In this document: in pieces, positions 45,201-53,092 of the stretch
Numbering within the stretch: position 1 is the first letter of the stretch
How the letters are laid out: each line of letters starts with the position of its first letter
Assembly: GCA_965230605.1 (NCBI GenBank)
Contig: CBDDLD010000004.1
Span: 1,612,001 to 1,676,000, forward strand
From: CBDDLD01 sp965230605
GTDB lineage: Bacteria > Bacteroidota > Bacteroidia > Flavobacteriales > Flavobacteriaceae
DNA: 64,000 bases
Direction of reading: 5' to 3'
The notes under the pieces: model-generated
Database searches by the model: none
Seen by the model: the letters and a program-made list of their open reading frames with translations, nothing else
Told to the model about the DNA's origin: nothing
Translations under genes and position numbers: made by a program

Positions 45201-45575
45201 ACGCTGATTGTTATTTTCACCGGTACCAACCCAAACTACATTTGGATTATTAGGATCCATAGTGACACAACCTATAGAATAAGACCCTTGCGCATCGAAA
45301 ATAGGCTTGTAAGTCACTCCGGAATTCACCGTTTTCCATACACCACCGGAAGATGTAGCTACATAATATTCAAAAGGATTGCAAGGGTTAAATGCAAAAT
45401 CTGATATACGTCCCGAAGTTAGTGCAGGACCAACATTACGCCATTTAAGGCCTGAAATGCTAATCTTTTCAAGAGGCGTTTTGTCTTCTGATTTCTTTTT
45501 GGATTTTTTTTGGGCATCACAAACTTGGCTAAAACTGAGTAGGAGGCCAAGCACTAGAGTTAGTGTTTTTTTCAT
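42285..45575 (-). CDS. Large exported sortilin/VPS10-like BNR-repeat protein (copy 1)
   Basis: This 1096-residue protein has a signal peptide (LTLVLGLLLSFSQVCDA). Repeated Asp-box/BNR motifs run through two beta-propellers: SSDGGKSWKHM, SVDGGKTWTKI, STNRGASWEKR, SEDGGQSWRKI, SSDKGSSWTAI. A C-terminal helical part follows (about 930-1096). Such proteins are annotated as WD40/YVTN/BNR-like 'glycosyl hydrolases', but no catalytic residues can be named. They are probably surface or periplasmic binding proteins. It is about half-identical by eye to the protein at 47252-50479 and sits directly upstream of the S9 peptidase. Confidence 0.82.
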   Translation of the reverse strand: MKKTLTLVLGLLLSFSQVCDAQKKSKKKSEDKTPLEKISISGLKWRNVGPALTSGRISDFAFNPCNPFEYYVATSSGGVWKTVNSGVTYKPIFDAQGSYSIGCVTMDPNNPNVVWVGTGENNNQRSVAYGDGIYKSSDGGKSWKHMGLKNSEHIGKIIVHPENSDIVYVAAIGPLWSKGGDRGLYKTEDGGKTWNSIIEVDEHTGVNDIVMDPRDPDVLYASTLQRRRHVYTYVGGGPGSAMHKSVDGGKTWTKINKGLPGVELGRIGLAISPANPEIIYAIVEAADRKGGFYASTNRGASWEKRSSHVTSGNYYQEIIADPVDENTVYSMDTWMSVTHNGGKSFQRVGEDTKHVDNHCMWINPHNNKHWVVGCDGGIYETFDAAKTWDFKKNLPVTQFYKVAVDNDAPFYNIYGGTQDNFSIGGPSRVLTNHGIRNSEWFITNGGDGFESQIDPNNPNIVYAQSQYGGLVRFDKKSGETVGIKPKARKGENAYRFNWDAPLVVSRHVPGRLYFSANKVFRSDDYGNSWDVISDDLSQQIDRNTLKVYDRVVSIDAVMKNGSTSLYGSIVAFSESPLNRNLLAAGTDDGLVHISEDGGQSWRKIASISGAPNQSYVNSVYLSKHDENVIYVAFNHHKYGDFKPYVFKSSDKGSSWTAIQSNLPERGSVYAIEEDHVDRNLLFVGTEFGAFFSPDQGKNWKQLKNGLPTIAVRDIAIQERENDLVLGTFGRGFYVMDDYSVLRTIENAEPTDEAKIYPVRTALMWEQSSPLGLPGKSFQGDNFYTAANLGPEAMITYYYNSSYKSLKSERQKKEKKLIKEGKDTPYPNYDALKAEGDENKPELVFTIKDASGKVVKKEFRSASKGVQRFHWDLRYVPQNPINLNRSSFYNPFSGRDEGTLVAPGTYTVEMGLLKDGVLSSLTGPVSFEVKALDNVEMPAENRAEKVAFQKALAKLQADMSITQRLMSESRNKLRHIKAAIKRAEQPVGNLTASVKAIEDQLDEVQLAMYGDPVKRRLDMDQPPSPASRLGSIGYEQKYSTATPTQTHRDSYAIAKEQVTAIKAKMERIFNNDLKALEQQLINSGAPYTPGRGYENKN

Positions 45576-45720
45576 TAGTTAGGATTTCTAGATTGGATTA
45601 GTTTTCTAAAGTACGAAACATCTAATTGATTTTAATGTAGCCTGAAAATATTAACATTTCTTTCAAATTTCGGCACTATCCACAATTGTCTATTTCTACA
45701 CCATAAAATTAATAATTTTA

Positions 45721-45741
45721 TATATTTGCAACTGAGTTGCA
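45721..45741 (+). promoter_or_regulatory. -7 box overlapped by a palindromic operator
   Basis: TATATTTG at 45721-45728 is a perfect -7 element. TGCAACTGAGTTGCA at 45727-45741 is a 15-base palindrome whose start overlaps it by two bases. This is a classic repressor position, 33 bases upstream of the metal operon's first ATG (45774). The neighbouring genes suggest a metal-dependent repressor of the Fur/Zur kind, but the identity is not shown. Confidence 0.6.
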
Positions 45742-45773
45742 TTTATAATCATAAATATAGATCAATACGTATC

Positions 45774-46079
45774 ATGAAAAAGCTCATCTTTTTTTTCCTA
45801 ATATTTGCCTTTGTTTCTTGTAATCGTATACCTGAAGAGAACCGTGTTCTAGTCAAAGAAGCATCAGATTCAGTTCTGGTGGTGAGTGTTCCTAAAGCAC
45901 GCTGTGTCAATTGCCAAGAGGTGATTGAAGGCGGGTTACAAAATGAAAAAGGGGTTAAACAATCAATTCTTAACCTGCACACGAAGGAATTATCTATCGT
46001 TTATGCTCCTGATGTCACTTCTCCAGAAGCACTTAAAGAAAGTGTAAAAACACTAAAAGGTCAGATTCCTTGCAAATAA
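45774..46079 (+). CDS. HMA-domain lipoprotein
   Basis: This is 101 residues from the ATG at 45774; an upstream in-frame ATG lies on top of the promoter box and is not used here. A type II signal peptide (FFFLIFAFVSCNR, Cys lipidated) precedes a heavy-metal-associated domain with the metal-binding CVNC in KARCVNCQEVIEGGL and a conserved GVKQSILNL strand. It would bind a soft or transition metal in the periplasm. First gene of an operon with DUF6702 and HupE/UreJ (gaps of 12 and 11 bases). Confidence 0.85.
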   Translation: MKKLIFFFLIFAFVSCNRIPEENRVLVKEASDSVLVVSVPKARCVNCQEVIEGGLQNEKGVKQSILNLHTKELSIVYAPDVTSPEALKESVKTLKGQIPCK

Positions 46080-46091
46080 TAATGGAGTAAA

Positions 46092-46604
46092 ATGAAGAAG
46101 AAGCTACGTATTACGATTTTACTTTTTGGAGTATTGCTCATGCTTTCCTCAACGAAGCACCCTTTGAAGCTTACGTCATCTGAGATTAAATACAATGCTA
46201 AGTCTGGCAGTTTACAAATGGAATGTAAAGTTTTTGTTGATGACTTTGCACCGGCGGTAAGTAAAACACTATTCAAAAGTATTAATACCTCTAATCTCTC
46301 TGAAGCTGATAAAAAAAGCATTGAAAGTTATTTTTCAGTGAAATACAAAATCTCTATAAATGGCAAGAGCCTACCACTAAAATTTGAATCCTACAGTGTG
46401 GAGTATAATGTGATGAGTATAAAATTTTCTAAGAATTACATCACGCTAAAAAAGGGAGATAAGATTTATATTGCAAATGAATTGCTTTTTGAAGAGTTTG
46501 GCCTCATGCAATCTAACTGGGTAACCTTGCGCATACCCCCTTTTCTTTCGAATTATAATTTTGAGTGTAAGTTTGAAAAATTCACCTATTCACATACTTT
46601 TTAA
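46092..46604 (+). CDS. Exported DUF6702 protein
   Basis: This 170-residue protein has an N-terminal hydrophobic signal (LRITILLFGVLLMLSS) followed by KHPLKLTSSEIKYN and NIKEYISV-type beta segments. HPLKLTSSEI matches the HPxxxSxxEi start of DUF6702. The His may bind metal. This family regularly precedes HupE/UreJ-like genes in flavobacteria, which supports a role in metal handling. Function not established. Confidence 0.78.
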   Translation: MKKKLRITILLFGVLLMLSSTKHPLKLTSSEIKYNAKSGSLQMECKVFVDDFAPAVSKTLFKSINTSNLSEADKKSIESYFSVKYKISINGKSLPLKFESYSVEYNVMSIKFSKNYITLKKGDKIYIANELLFEEFGLMQSNWVTLRIPPFLSNYNFECKFEKFTYSHTF

Positions 46605-46615
46605 TCCTATTATCA

Positions 46616-47200
46616 ATGAGTAACTTAAGTTCTTTTTTTGTAAATGGATGGGAGCATATCGTCGATATCAATGCTTATGACCATCTATTATTTGTAATGA
46701 CATTATGTGCTGCGTTTAAATTAAACCAGTGGAAGCAAGTATTAATTATAATCACTGCTTTTACTATTGGTCACAGTGGAACTCTTATTCTAAGTGCTCT
46801 AGACATCATTCCAACCAATCCAAGGGTCATCGATATGTTGATTCCATTCACCATAATGATCACAGCTATTGCAAACATCATGTATTATGGTAAAGAAGGT
46901 AAGTTTTCGGGTAATAGGGTGAAATATGCCATTGCGCTTATTTTTGGATTGATCCACGGCTTAGCCTTTGCGAGCAACTTTAAGTTTATGTTGTTTGGCG
47001 ATAGTATTCTTATGCCTTTATTCTTATTCAATGTTGGTATTGAAGTGGGGCAATTATTTATTGTACTCCTTTTCATGATTGCTTTATGGTTCTATACTAA
47101 AGTGATTAAAGGCGAGCATATGAAATGGAACATATTCGTTTCCGGTGCCGGTTTTGGAATTGCAGCTACGATTTTCTTAAATGCAATTACTGGAGCATAA
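46616..47200 (+). CDS. HupE/UreJ-type metal permease-like protein
   Basis: This 194-residue membrane protein has about six TM helices and the signature segments GWEHIVDINAYDHLLFV, TIGHSGTLIL, GLIHGLAFAS and NVGIEVGQLF. The conserved His/Asp residues in the first, second and third match HupE/UreJ nickel/cobalt transport proteins. It would import or sense Ni, Co or another transition metal. It ends the operon and is followed at once by a terminator (47201-47232). Confidence 0.88.
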   Translation: MSNLSSFFVNGWEHIVDINAYDHLLFVMTLCAAFKLNQWKQVLIIITAFTIGHSGTLILSALDIIPTNPRVIDMLIPFTIMITAIANIMYYGKEGKFSGNRVKYAIALIFGLIHGLAFASNFKFMLFGDSILMPLFLFNVGIEVGQLFIVLLFMIALWFYTKVIKGEHMKWNIFVSGAGFGIAATIFLNAITGA

Positions 47201-47232
47201 AAAAAGTGACTGCGTTTTCGCAATCACTTTTT
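47201..47232 (+). terminator. Intrinsic terminator
   Basis: AAAAAGTGACTGCG pairs with CGCAATCACTTTTT across a TTTT loop, with one C-A mismatch and a T-rich right end. It directly follows the stop of the HupE/UreJ gene at 47200. Confidence 0.8.
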
Positions 47233-47251
47233 ATATCCCATAGATACTATT

Positions 47252-50200
47252 CTAATTCTTAATGAGGCCTTGCCCTTCTATCCATGGTGCTCCGGCTTGC
47301 TTCAGACGTCTTTCAATATCAGGGAATGTATTTTCAATGATATTTGTCAACTTAGCCTTTACACCTTGTAATTGATTCTTTGCTCTATTAAGTGCCTTTT
47401 TCTGGGTACCGGTTGGTCCGTAAGTATTCGAAAATGCACTAAAAGCAACACGATTACCATCATTAGGTGTTGGATTAGAGCGCTCTCCTATTTCACCTTT
47501 TATAGGATCTCCTTGTAACTCTTTCTGAATAGCTAGTAAACGTAATCGAGCATCATTGATCTGCTCTAATAAGGCATCGTTAGGCGCCGTAGTTTTATTA
47601 GCTGCACGTTTCATCGCTGCTACTTTTTGCAGTTGATTGGCCATCATTAAATTGGTAGCCGTAAGGTCTTGCTGGAATGCAAATACAACGTCTCTGAACT
47701 GATTAATTTCATCAAATGATTTTCTAGGTAACGCACCATCGTACATCGGTACAACCTTAAATTCAGTTGGGCCTTGTATAGTGGTTGTAACACCATCAAC
47801 ACGTTTTGCTAAAGTTACAGTATAAGTTCCAGGTGTCACCATGATGTTTCCACCTCCGAAACCATCACCGCGTTGCGCAAGTCGTTCGCCTCTTTTATTC
47901 GGGTAGTTCAGTCTCCAATTCACACGATTAAATCCTTTTTTGTTAGTCCCCTTAACCGTATTAACTATATTGCCATTGGCATCTTTAATAATTAAAAGTA
48001 CAACAGGCCCATCTTGATTCTTTTCATTTTCTAGAGTCTCCCACCCCTCAAAACCTGTGTCTTTTTTTCCTTTTCCTTTACGAGCATCTTTTAAAGACTT
48101 CACCTTATCTGACATGAAATAAGTAAATCGTGCTCCAAAAGGCGCATTTGGTGCTTTATATTCCGCATCACCTTGACTACCTACTCTACTCGATTGACGA
48201 TACCAATATGCATCTTTAATAGGGAATAATGTCGCCTCAGTAGACAGCATGGATGAATTAAAATTACGTATTGGCGTAATATCATCTAAGATGAAAAATC
48301 CACGCCCAAAAGAAGCACCAACCAAATCATTCTCTCGTCTTTGAATTGTGATATCCCTAAACGAAATTGTAGGCACGCCACTTTTTAGTTTTACCCAATT
48401 TGTACCGCCATTATAGGTGAAGTAAATACCGTACTCTGTAGCTGCAAATATTAAATCCTTATTCACATGGTCTTGAACCAATCGCCATATTAAAAGACGG
48501 TCAGGTAAATCACCATTGATCAAGCTCCAGCTTCTTCCTTTATCTGAACTTTTAAGAATGTACGGCTTGTAATCGCCATATTTGTGATTGTCCACCGCAG
48601 CATAGACGACATTAGCATCAAATAAATCAGCACGAACATCATTTACAAAAGGCACGTGTCCTAATCCTTTAATATTGCTAAGTGTATACTTACGCCATGT
48701 AGCTCCTCCATCTTCAGTAGTTTGAATCATCCCATCATCAGTACCTGCATAAATTAAACCTTCTTGTTTTGGAGACTCTGCTAAAGATGTGATGGTGTTA
48801 TAGTTTGACATTGCCAATACATCCCAGGCATTATCCCAGCTTTGTTGCTTTCCATAAAAAGGGAGTGTCTGACGGTCTTGATTCAATGTGAGGTCTCCAG
48901 AAATAGGTGTCCAATCATCACCTCTATTATCTGAACGCCAAACACGTTGTGATGCAAAATAAATACGTTTTGGGTCATGTGGGCTCACCAAAATTGGTGC
49001 ATCCCAATTGAAACGCTCGAAAGGATCCCCTTCTAATGCTTGAGGTTGAATGAATACTGTTTCTCTTGTTGTTTGATCTATACGCCATAAGGCACCTTGT
49101 TGAAATTCCCCATAAGTAATATCAGGATTTCCTGGCTCTATAGCGGATTGATGCCCATCTGCACCTAAGGTTTTCCACCAGTCTGAATTAGCAATTCCAT
49201 CTGAATACATTGTTTGTGATGGCCCGCCATGAGATCCATTATCTTGTGTTCCACCATAAATTTTATAGAAGGGTTTTGAATCGTCTACCGCTAATTTGAA
49301 GTATTGCGTAATTGGTAAGTTTCTTACATACTTCCAGCTCTTCGTTAAGTCAAAACTCTCATACAAACCACCATCAGTGCCAAATAACACATAATTAGGA
49401 TCAGAAGCTTTGAAAGCCATGGCATGGCTATCCACATGCTTATTACGTTCGTTCATGGTATAGAACGTCTTTCCATGATTGTCTGAGATCAGCACGCGAT
49501 TGTTCATTAGGAACAGCTTTCCTTCATGGTGAGGAGACGCATACAACTCCTGATAATAATGAGGTCCGGTACCACCGGAAACTGCATCGGACTGTTTAGT
49601 CCATGAGGCTCCTCTGTTCGCGGTCATATACACACCTCCTTTTCTACGATCTAATTCGATTGCTGCATATATCACATCTGGATTGAACGGTGAAATCGCC
49701 AATCCAATTTTCCCCATATTTGATGAAGGGATACCTTTCTTTAGTCTATTCCAGGTTTCACCTCCATCTATACTTTTGTGTATCCCTGTTCCCGGGCCAC
49801 CTCCTAAATATCCAGCTACAGTTCGATGGCGTTGCCATGTAGCAGCATATAGTACATCAGGATTTCTAGGATCCATGACTAAATCAGTAGCACCTACCCA
49901 TTCACTATCGCCTAATGTTCGCTTCCATGTCGTTCCGCCATCTGTTGACTTATACACCCCACGTTCGCCACCAGAGCTCCATAAAGGCCCTTGAGAAACG
50001 GCCCAAATGGTATTAGAATCTTCCGGGTGAACCACTATTTTAGATAAATGCTCAGAATTTTTAAGACCCATATTTTTCCACGAAGCTCCATCATCGTGAC
50101 TTACATAAATGCCATCACCAAAAGCAACATGACGGCCGCCTACATTTTCACCTGTGCCAACCCATATGGTATGTGGATTGCTTGGGTCTATAGTAATTGC

Positions 50201-50479
50201 ACCAATAGAATATGACTTTTGATTGTCAAAAATCGGTTTCCATGTTGTTCCCGAATTAGTCGTCTTCCAGACACCCCCGGAACCGACGGCTACATACCAA
50301 ACATTTTCATTATTAGGATGAATAGCAATATCTGCTATTCTTCCAGAAGTAAATGCAGGCCCAACATTTCTGAGTTTTAACCCCTTAAAGGTGTTATCAT
50401 TAATTTCTTGGGCATGTAATGGAGCCATTATTAGGATAAGGAAGCCCCATAAAATTCCTAGTTTCAAAATTGATTTCAT
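47252..50479 (-). CDS. Large exported sortilin/VPS10-like BNR-repeat protein (copy 2)
   Basis: This is 1075 residues from the ATG at 50479, at the signal peptide MKSILKLGILWGFLILI. It has the same layout as the protein at 42285-45575: KLRNVGPAFTSGRIADI start, then Asp-box motifs (SHDDGASWKNM, STDGGTTWKRT, SIDGGETWNRL, TEDGGATWRKY) and a C-terminal helical region. It is a paralogue that has diverged. Its ATG lies 41 bases after the stop of the gamma-glutamyltransferase gene on the same strand, suggesting joint transcription. No catalytic function assigned. Confidence 0.82.
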   Translation of the reverse strand: MKSILKLGILWGFLILIMAPLHAQEINDNTFKGLKLRNVGPAFTSGRIADIAIHPNNENVWYVAVGSGGVWKTTNSGTTWKPIFDNQKSYSIGAITIDPSNPHTIWVGTGENVGGRHVAFGDGIYVSHDDGASWKNMGLKNSEHLSKIVVHPEDSNTIWAVSQGPLWSSGGERGVYKSTDGGTTWKRTLGDSEWVGATDLVMDPRNPDVLYAATWQRHRTVAGYLGGGPGTGIHKSIDGGETWNRLKKGIPSSNMGKIGLAISPFNPDVIYAAIELDRRKGGVYMTANRGASWTKQSDAVSGGTGPHYYQELYASPHHEGKLFLMNNRVLISDNHGKTFYTMNERNKHVDSHAMAFKASDPNYVLFGTDGGLYESFDLTKSWKYVRNLPITQYFKLAVDDSKPFYKIYGGTQDNGSHGGPSQTMYSDGIANSDWWKTLGADGHQSAIEPGNPDITYGEFQQGALWRIDQTTRETVFIQPQALEGDPFERFNWDAPILVSPHDPKRIYFASQRVWRSDNRGDDWTPISGDLTLNQDRQTLPFYGKQQSWDNAWDVLAMSNYNTITSLAESPKQEGLIYAGTDDGMIQTTEDGGATWRKYTLSNIKGLGHVPFVNDVRADLFDANVVYAAVDNHKYGDYKPYILKSSDKGRSWSLINGDLPDRLLIWRLVQDHVNKDLIFAATEYGIYFTYNGGTNWVKLKSGVPTISFRDITIQRRENDLVGASFGRGFFILDDITPIRNFNSSMLSTEATLFPIKDAYWYRQSSRVGSQGDAEYKAPNAPFGARFTYFMSDKVKSLKDARKGKGKKDTGFEGWETLENEKNQDGPVVLLIIKDANGNIVNTVKGTNKKGFNRVNWRLNYPNKRGERLAQRGDGFGGGNIMVTPGTYTVTLAKRVDGVTTTIQGPTEFKVVPMYDGALPRKSFDEINQFRDVVFAFQQDLTATNLMMANQLQKVAAMKRAANKTTAPNDALLEQINDARLRLLAIQKELQGDPIKGEIGERSNPTPNDGNRVAFSAFSNTYGPTGTQKKALNRAKNQLQGVKAKLTNIIENTFPDIERRLKQAGAPWIEGQGLIKN

Positions 50480-50519
50480 CTTTAAAATTATATTTAAGTT
50501 GATTAGTTGTTTGTAGTTA

Positions 50520-52217
50520 TTAGTAACCGGCTGCCTGACCATCTTTACGGCTTTCAGATGCACCGTGGTATACTTTGTTTATTGCATCCCATAAAATCGC
50601 TTGATAACCTCCATAAATACCTCTAGCAGTTCCAATACGATGTCCCCTATCCATTAATCCACGAACTGTTGAATATGGTATCCCAGACTCTAAACGTATG
50701 GTGCCCGTATTATTTGTGACTTCTCCCATAGGGCTTGCTCCTCCCGTATGATCCCATCGAGGGGCATCACCAGCTTCTTGTAAATTCATACCAAAGTCGA
50801 TAAGATTCATGACAATTTGGGTATGTCCCATAGGTTGAAAATCGCCTCCCATTACTCCAAAGCTGACAAATGGCTCACCGTCTTTAGTAATAAAAGCCGG
50901 GATAATCGTATGAAAAGGTCGTTTCCCAGGTTCATAGGTGTTGGCCTGTCCACGTTTTAGGCTAAATAATTCGCCACGATCCTGTAGCATAAATCCTAAT
51001 TTTGGAGGGACCATTGCAGAACCCATACCTCGATAATTACTTTGTATCAATGATATCATAGTACCTTCACTATCTGCTACTGTCATATATATGGTTTCTC
51101 CAGCAGAAATTTTACCGGCATTATAGCGCCCTGCTCGTTTCCCAATCTGAGCTCTTCTGCTTTTTGCATAATCATCAGAAAGTAATTGCTCCACCGGAAC
51201 ATCAAAGAAGTCCATATCAGCATAGTATTTTGCTCGGTCTTCAAAAGCTAATTTTTTGGCTTCTGTGAATAGGTGCAAATGTTCTGCACTCCCAAATTCA
51301 ATAGATGAGAAGTCATATCCTTCCAAAATTTGTAGCATTTGTAGTGCTGCAATACCTTGCCCGTTTGGTGGCAATTCCCAAACATCATATCCTCTATAGT
51401 TGACAGATACAGGTTCTACCCATTCTGATTTATGTGCAGCAAGGTCTTTTTCTGAAAGAAACCCTCCTTGTGCTTTAATAAATGCTGCAATGGTCTTAGC
51501 AATATCGCCCTTGTAGAACGCATCGCGCCCTCCTGCAGCAATTTTACGGTATGTTTCTGCTAAATATGGATTCTTATAAATTTCTCCTTCATTAGGAAGC
51601 TTCCCTCCATTCTGCTGTATATAGGTATCCGCAATATTTGGAAACCCTCTAGATTCATAATAAGGAACAGAGCGTTGCATGTACCACGCAATGAGTTCAG
51701 TGAGAGGAAATCCTTTTTCAGCATAATCGATGGCCGGAGCCAGGATTTCTGTCATGGGTTTTGATCCGAATTTTTGATGAAGTTCAAACCACCCATCTAC
51801 AGCACCGGGAACACTAACAGGCAAAGGGCCAAGTGAAGGAATTTTACTCATGCCCTGCTCTTCAAAATACTCTAAAGAGAGTGATTGAGGTGAGCGACCG
51901 CTAGCGTTAAGCCCATAAAGCTTTTTCGTTTTTCCATCCCAAACAATGGCAAAAAGGTCACCTCCAATACCACAACCTGTAGGCTCCATAAGCCCCAACG
52001 CTGCATTTGCAGCAATGGCTGCATCAATAGCATTGCCACCATTTTTAAGGACATCGAGTCCAATTTGAGTTGCTATAGGATGACTAGTTGCCACCATTCC
52101 ATTTTGCCCCAGAACCTCTGAACGCGTTGCAAAGGGTTCACCTGTAATTCGGTCTTGAGCCGATGAAAATTGAATAAAAAAGATTAGGGAAAAAAGATAG
52201 TAAAAAAGATATCTCAT
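50520..52217 (-). CDS. ggt: Gamma-glutamyltransferase
   Basis: This 565-residue exported enzyme has a signal peptide (YLFYYLFSLIFFIQFSSAQ). The large-subunit motif NGGNAIDAAIAANAALGL is followed by GCGIGGDLFA. The N-terminal nucleophile (Thr of the small subunit) is in the GETIYMTVAD region, where E. coli has 'TTHYSVVD' (Thr-Thr-His replaced by Thr-Ile-Tyr, as in many Bacteroidota). A LIQSNYRGMGSAMV stretch follows. It hydrolyses or transfers gamma-glutamyl groups in the periplasm. Directly precedes the BNR-repeat paralogue at 47252-50479. Confidence 0.9.
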   Translation of the reverse strand: MRYLFYYLFSLIFFIQFSSAQDRITGEPFATRSEVLGQNGMVATSHPIATQIGLDVLKNGGNAIDAAIAANAALGLMEPTGCGIGGDLFAIVWDGKTKKLYGLNASGRSPQSLSLEYFEEQGMSKIPSLGPLPVSVPGAVDGWFELHQKFGSKPMTEILAPAIDYAEKGFPLTELIAWYMQRSVPYYESRGFPNIADTYIQQNGGKLPNEGEIYKNPYLAETYRKIAAGGRDAFYKGDIAKTIAAFIKAQGGFLSEKDLAAHKSEWVEPVSVNYRGYDVWELPPNGQGIAALQMLQILEGYDFSSIEFGSAEHLHLFTEAKKLAFEDRAKYYADMDFFDVPVEQLLSDDYAKSRRAQIGKRAGRYNAGKISAGETIYMTVADSEGTMISLIQSNYRGMGSAMVPPKLGFMLQDRGELFSLKRGQANTYEPGKRPFHTIIPAFITKDGEPFVSFGVMGGDFQPMGHTQIVMNLIDFGMNLQEAGDAPRWDHTGGASPMGEVTNNTGTIRLESGIPYSTVRGLMDRGHRIGTARGIYGGYQAILWDAINKVYHGASESRKDGQAAGY

Positions 52218-52335
52218 GTTTTTTTGTTCTAAAGTACAAAATATTAGAGTCTATTAACTTATCAAATTTTCCTTTTAAGAGTAAATTAGCATCCTAAAAG
52301 CCTATTTAGTAGTAAAAAGAGTTAGTTCAGCTCTA

Positions 52336-52779
52336 TTAATTTTGAACCGACTTAAAATCCGTAATCATCTTAACAGATTTTAACTCATCGGCTTTTTTCT
52401 TAATGATACTGTTATTTCTTAGAATACGTCCATATTCAGCATTCAAAAGTTTCGTATTGTTTTCTATACCAGGGCAATTGGAGGCTTGTCTAGCTAACTG
52501 GTCTTTTAGCTGTTTGAGCTTAGCAATTTCTTCTTCCTGTCCTTCGACTTCCTCTACCAAGCTTAAGATACGATCTTGATGAATCTGAATAGAATCCGTT
52601 AGCTTAGCAATCTCGCCTTCGCTAGTCTTAACGTTTATGCCGAATAATGACAATTCTTCTGAGCGATTTAATAGCCCTTTGAGTTCATTTCTAAATAAAA
52701 ACAATGCTACTACAGCGAATAAGGCCCAAATTAAAGTCTTATAAGGAAATCCAGAACTTGTTTTTGCATTTTCATCCAT
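52336..52779 (-). CDS. Single-pass membrane coiled-coil protein, hypothetical
   Basis: This 147-residue protein has an N-terminal TM helix (TLIWALFAVVALFLFRN), then a charged segment and a coiled coil (about 55-100, rich in Glu/Lys/Leu). It ends in NNSIIKKKADELKS. Two cysteines are absent from the coil and one (SNCPG) lies after it. Topology suggests a small envelope scaffold. Not recognised as a named family. Confidence 0.6.
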   Translation of the reverse strand: MDENAKTSSGFPYKTLIWALFAVVALFLFRNELKGLLNRSEELSLFGINVKTSEGEIAKLTDSIQIHQDRILSLVEEVEGQEEEIAKLKQLKDQLARQASNCPGIENNTKLLNAEYGRILRNNSIIKKKADELKSVKMITDFKSVQN

Positions 52780-53092
52780 GATATTAAAATTTTGAGGTTA
52801 TCCATTACACCTTACATTTGATACTACATATTATGATGTGAAAACCAATAATAACATACCCAATGCGGGGTAATTCTTAAAAATTGAGCTATTGTTACAG
52901 TTAAGGGAGAACTATTGATTTCTGATAATCAATGGCTTAGTAAATATAAGGAAAATACAACACTAAGACCCTAATTACCTTTTTCGCTTAACACTTTCTA
53001 AACAAAAACTTATTGTTTAGGTGACTTTTCCATCTTCTTCAAAGCTCCTAAAACCTATAATTTAGTCGTTTTGAAGTCAAAACAAGCCATCA
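52780..53092. other. Intergenic region with hairpin upstream of nhaA-like gene
   Basis: This 313-base region has no gene. It contains the inverted repeat CTAAACAA/TTGTTTAG (52998-53005 with 53013-53020, 7-base loop), 73 bases upstream of the NhaA-like start. A weaker palindrome ATTGAT..ATCAAT lies near 52914. No T-run follows either, and no exact -7 box was seen. Confidence 0.4.
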
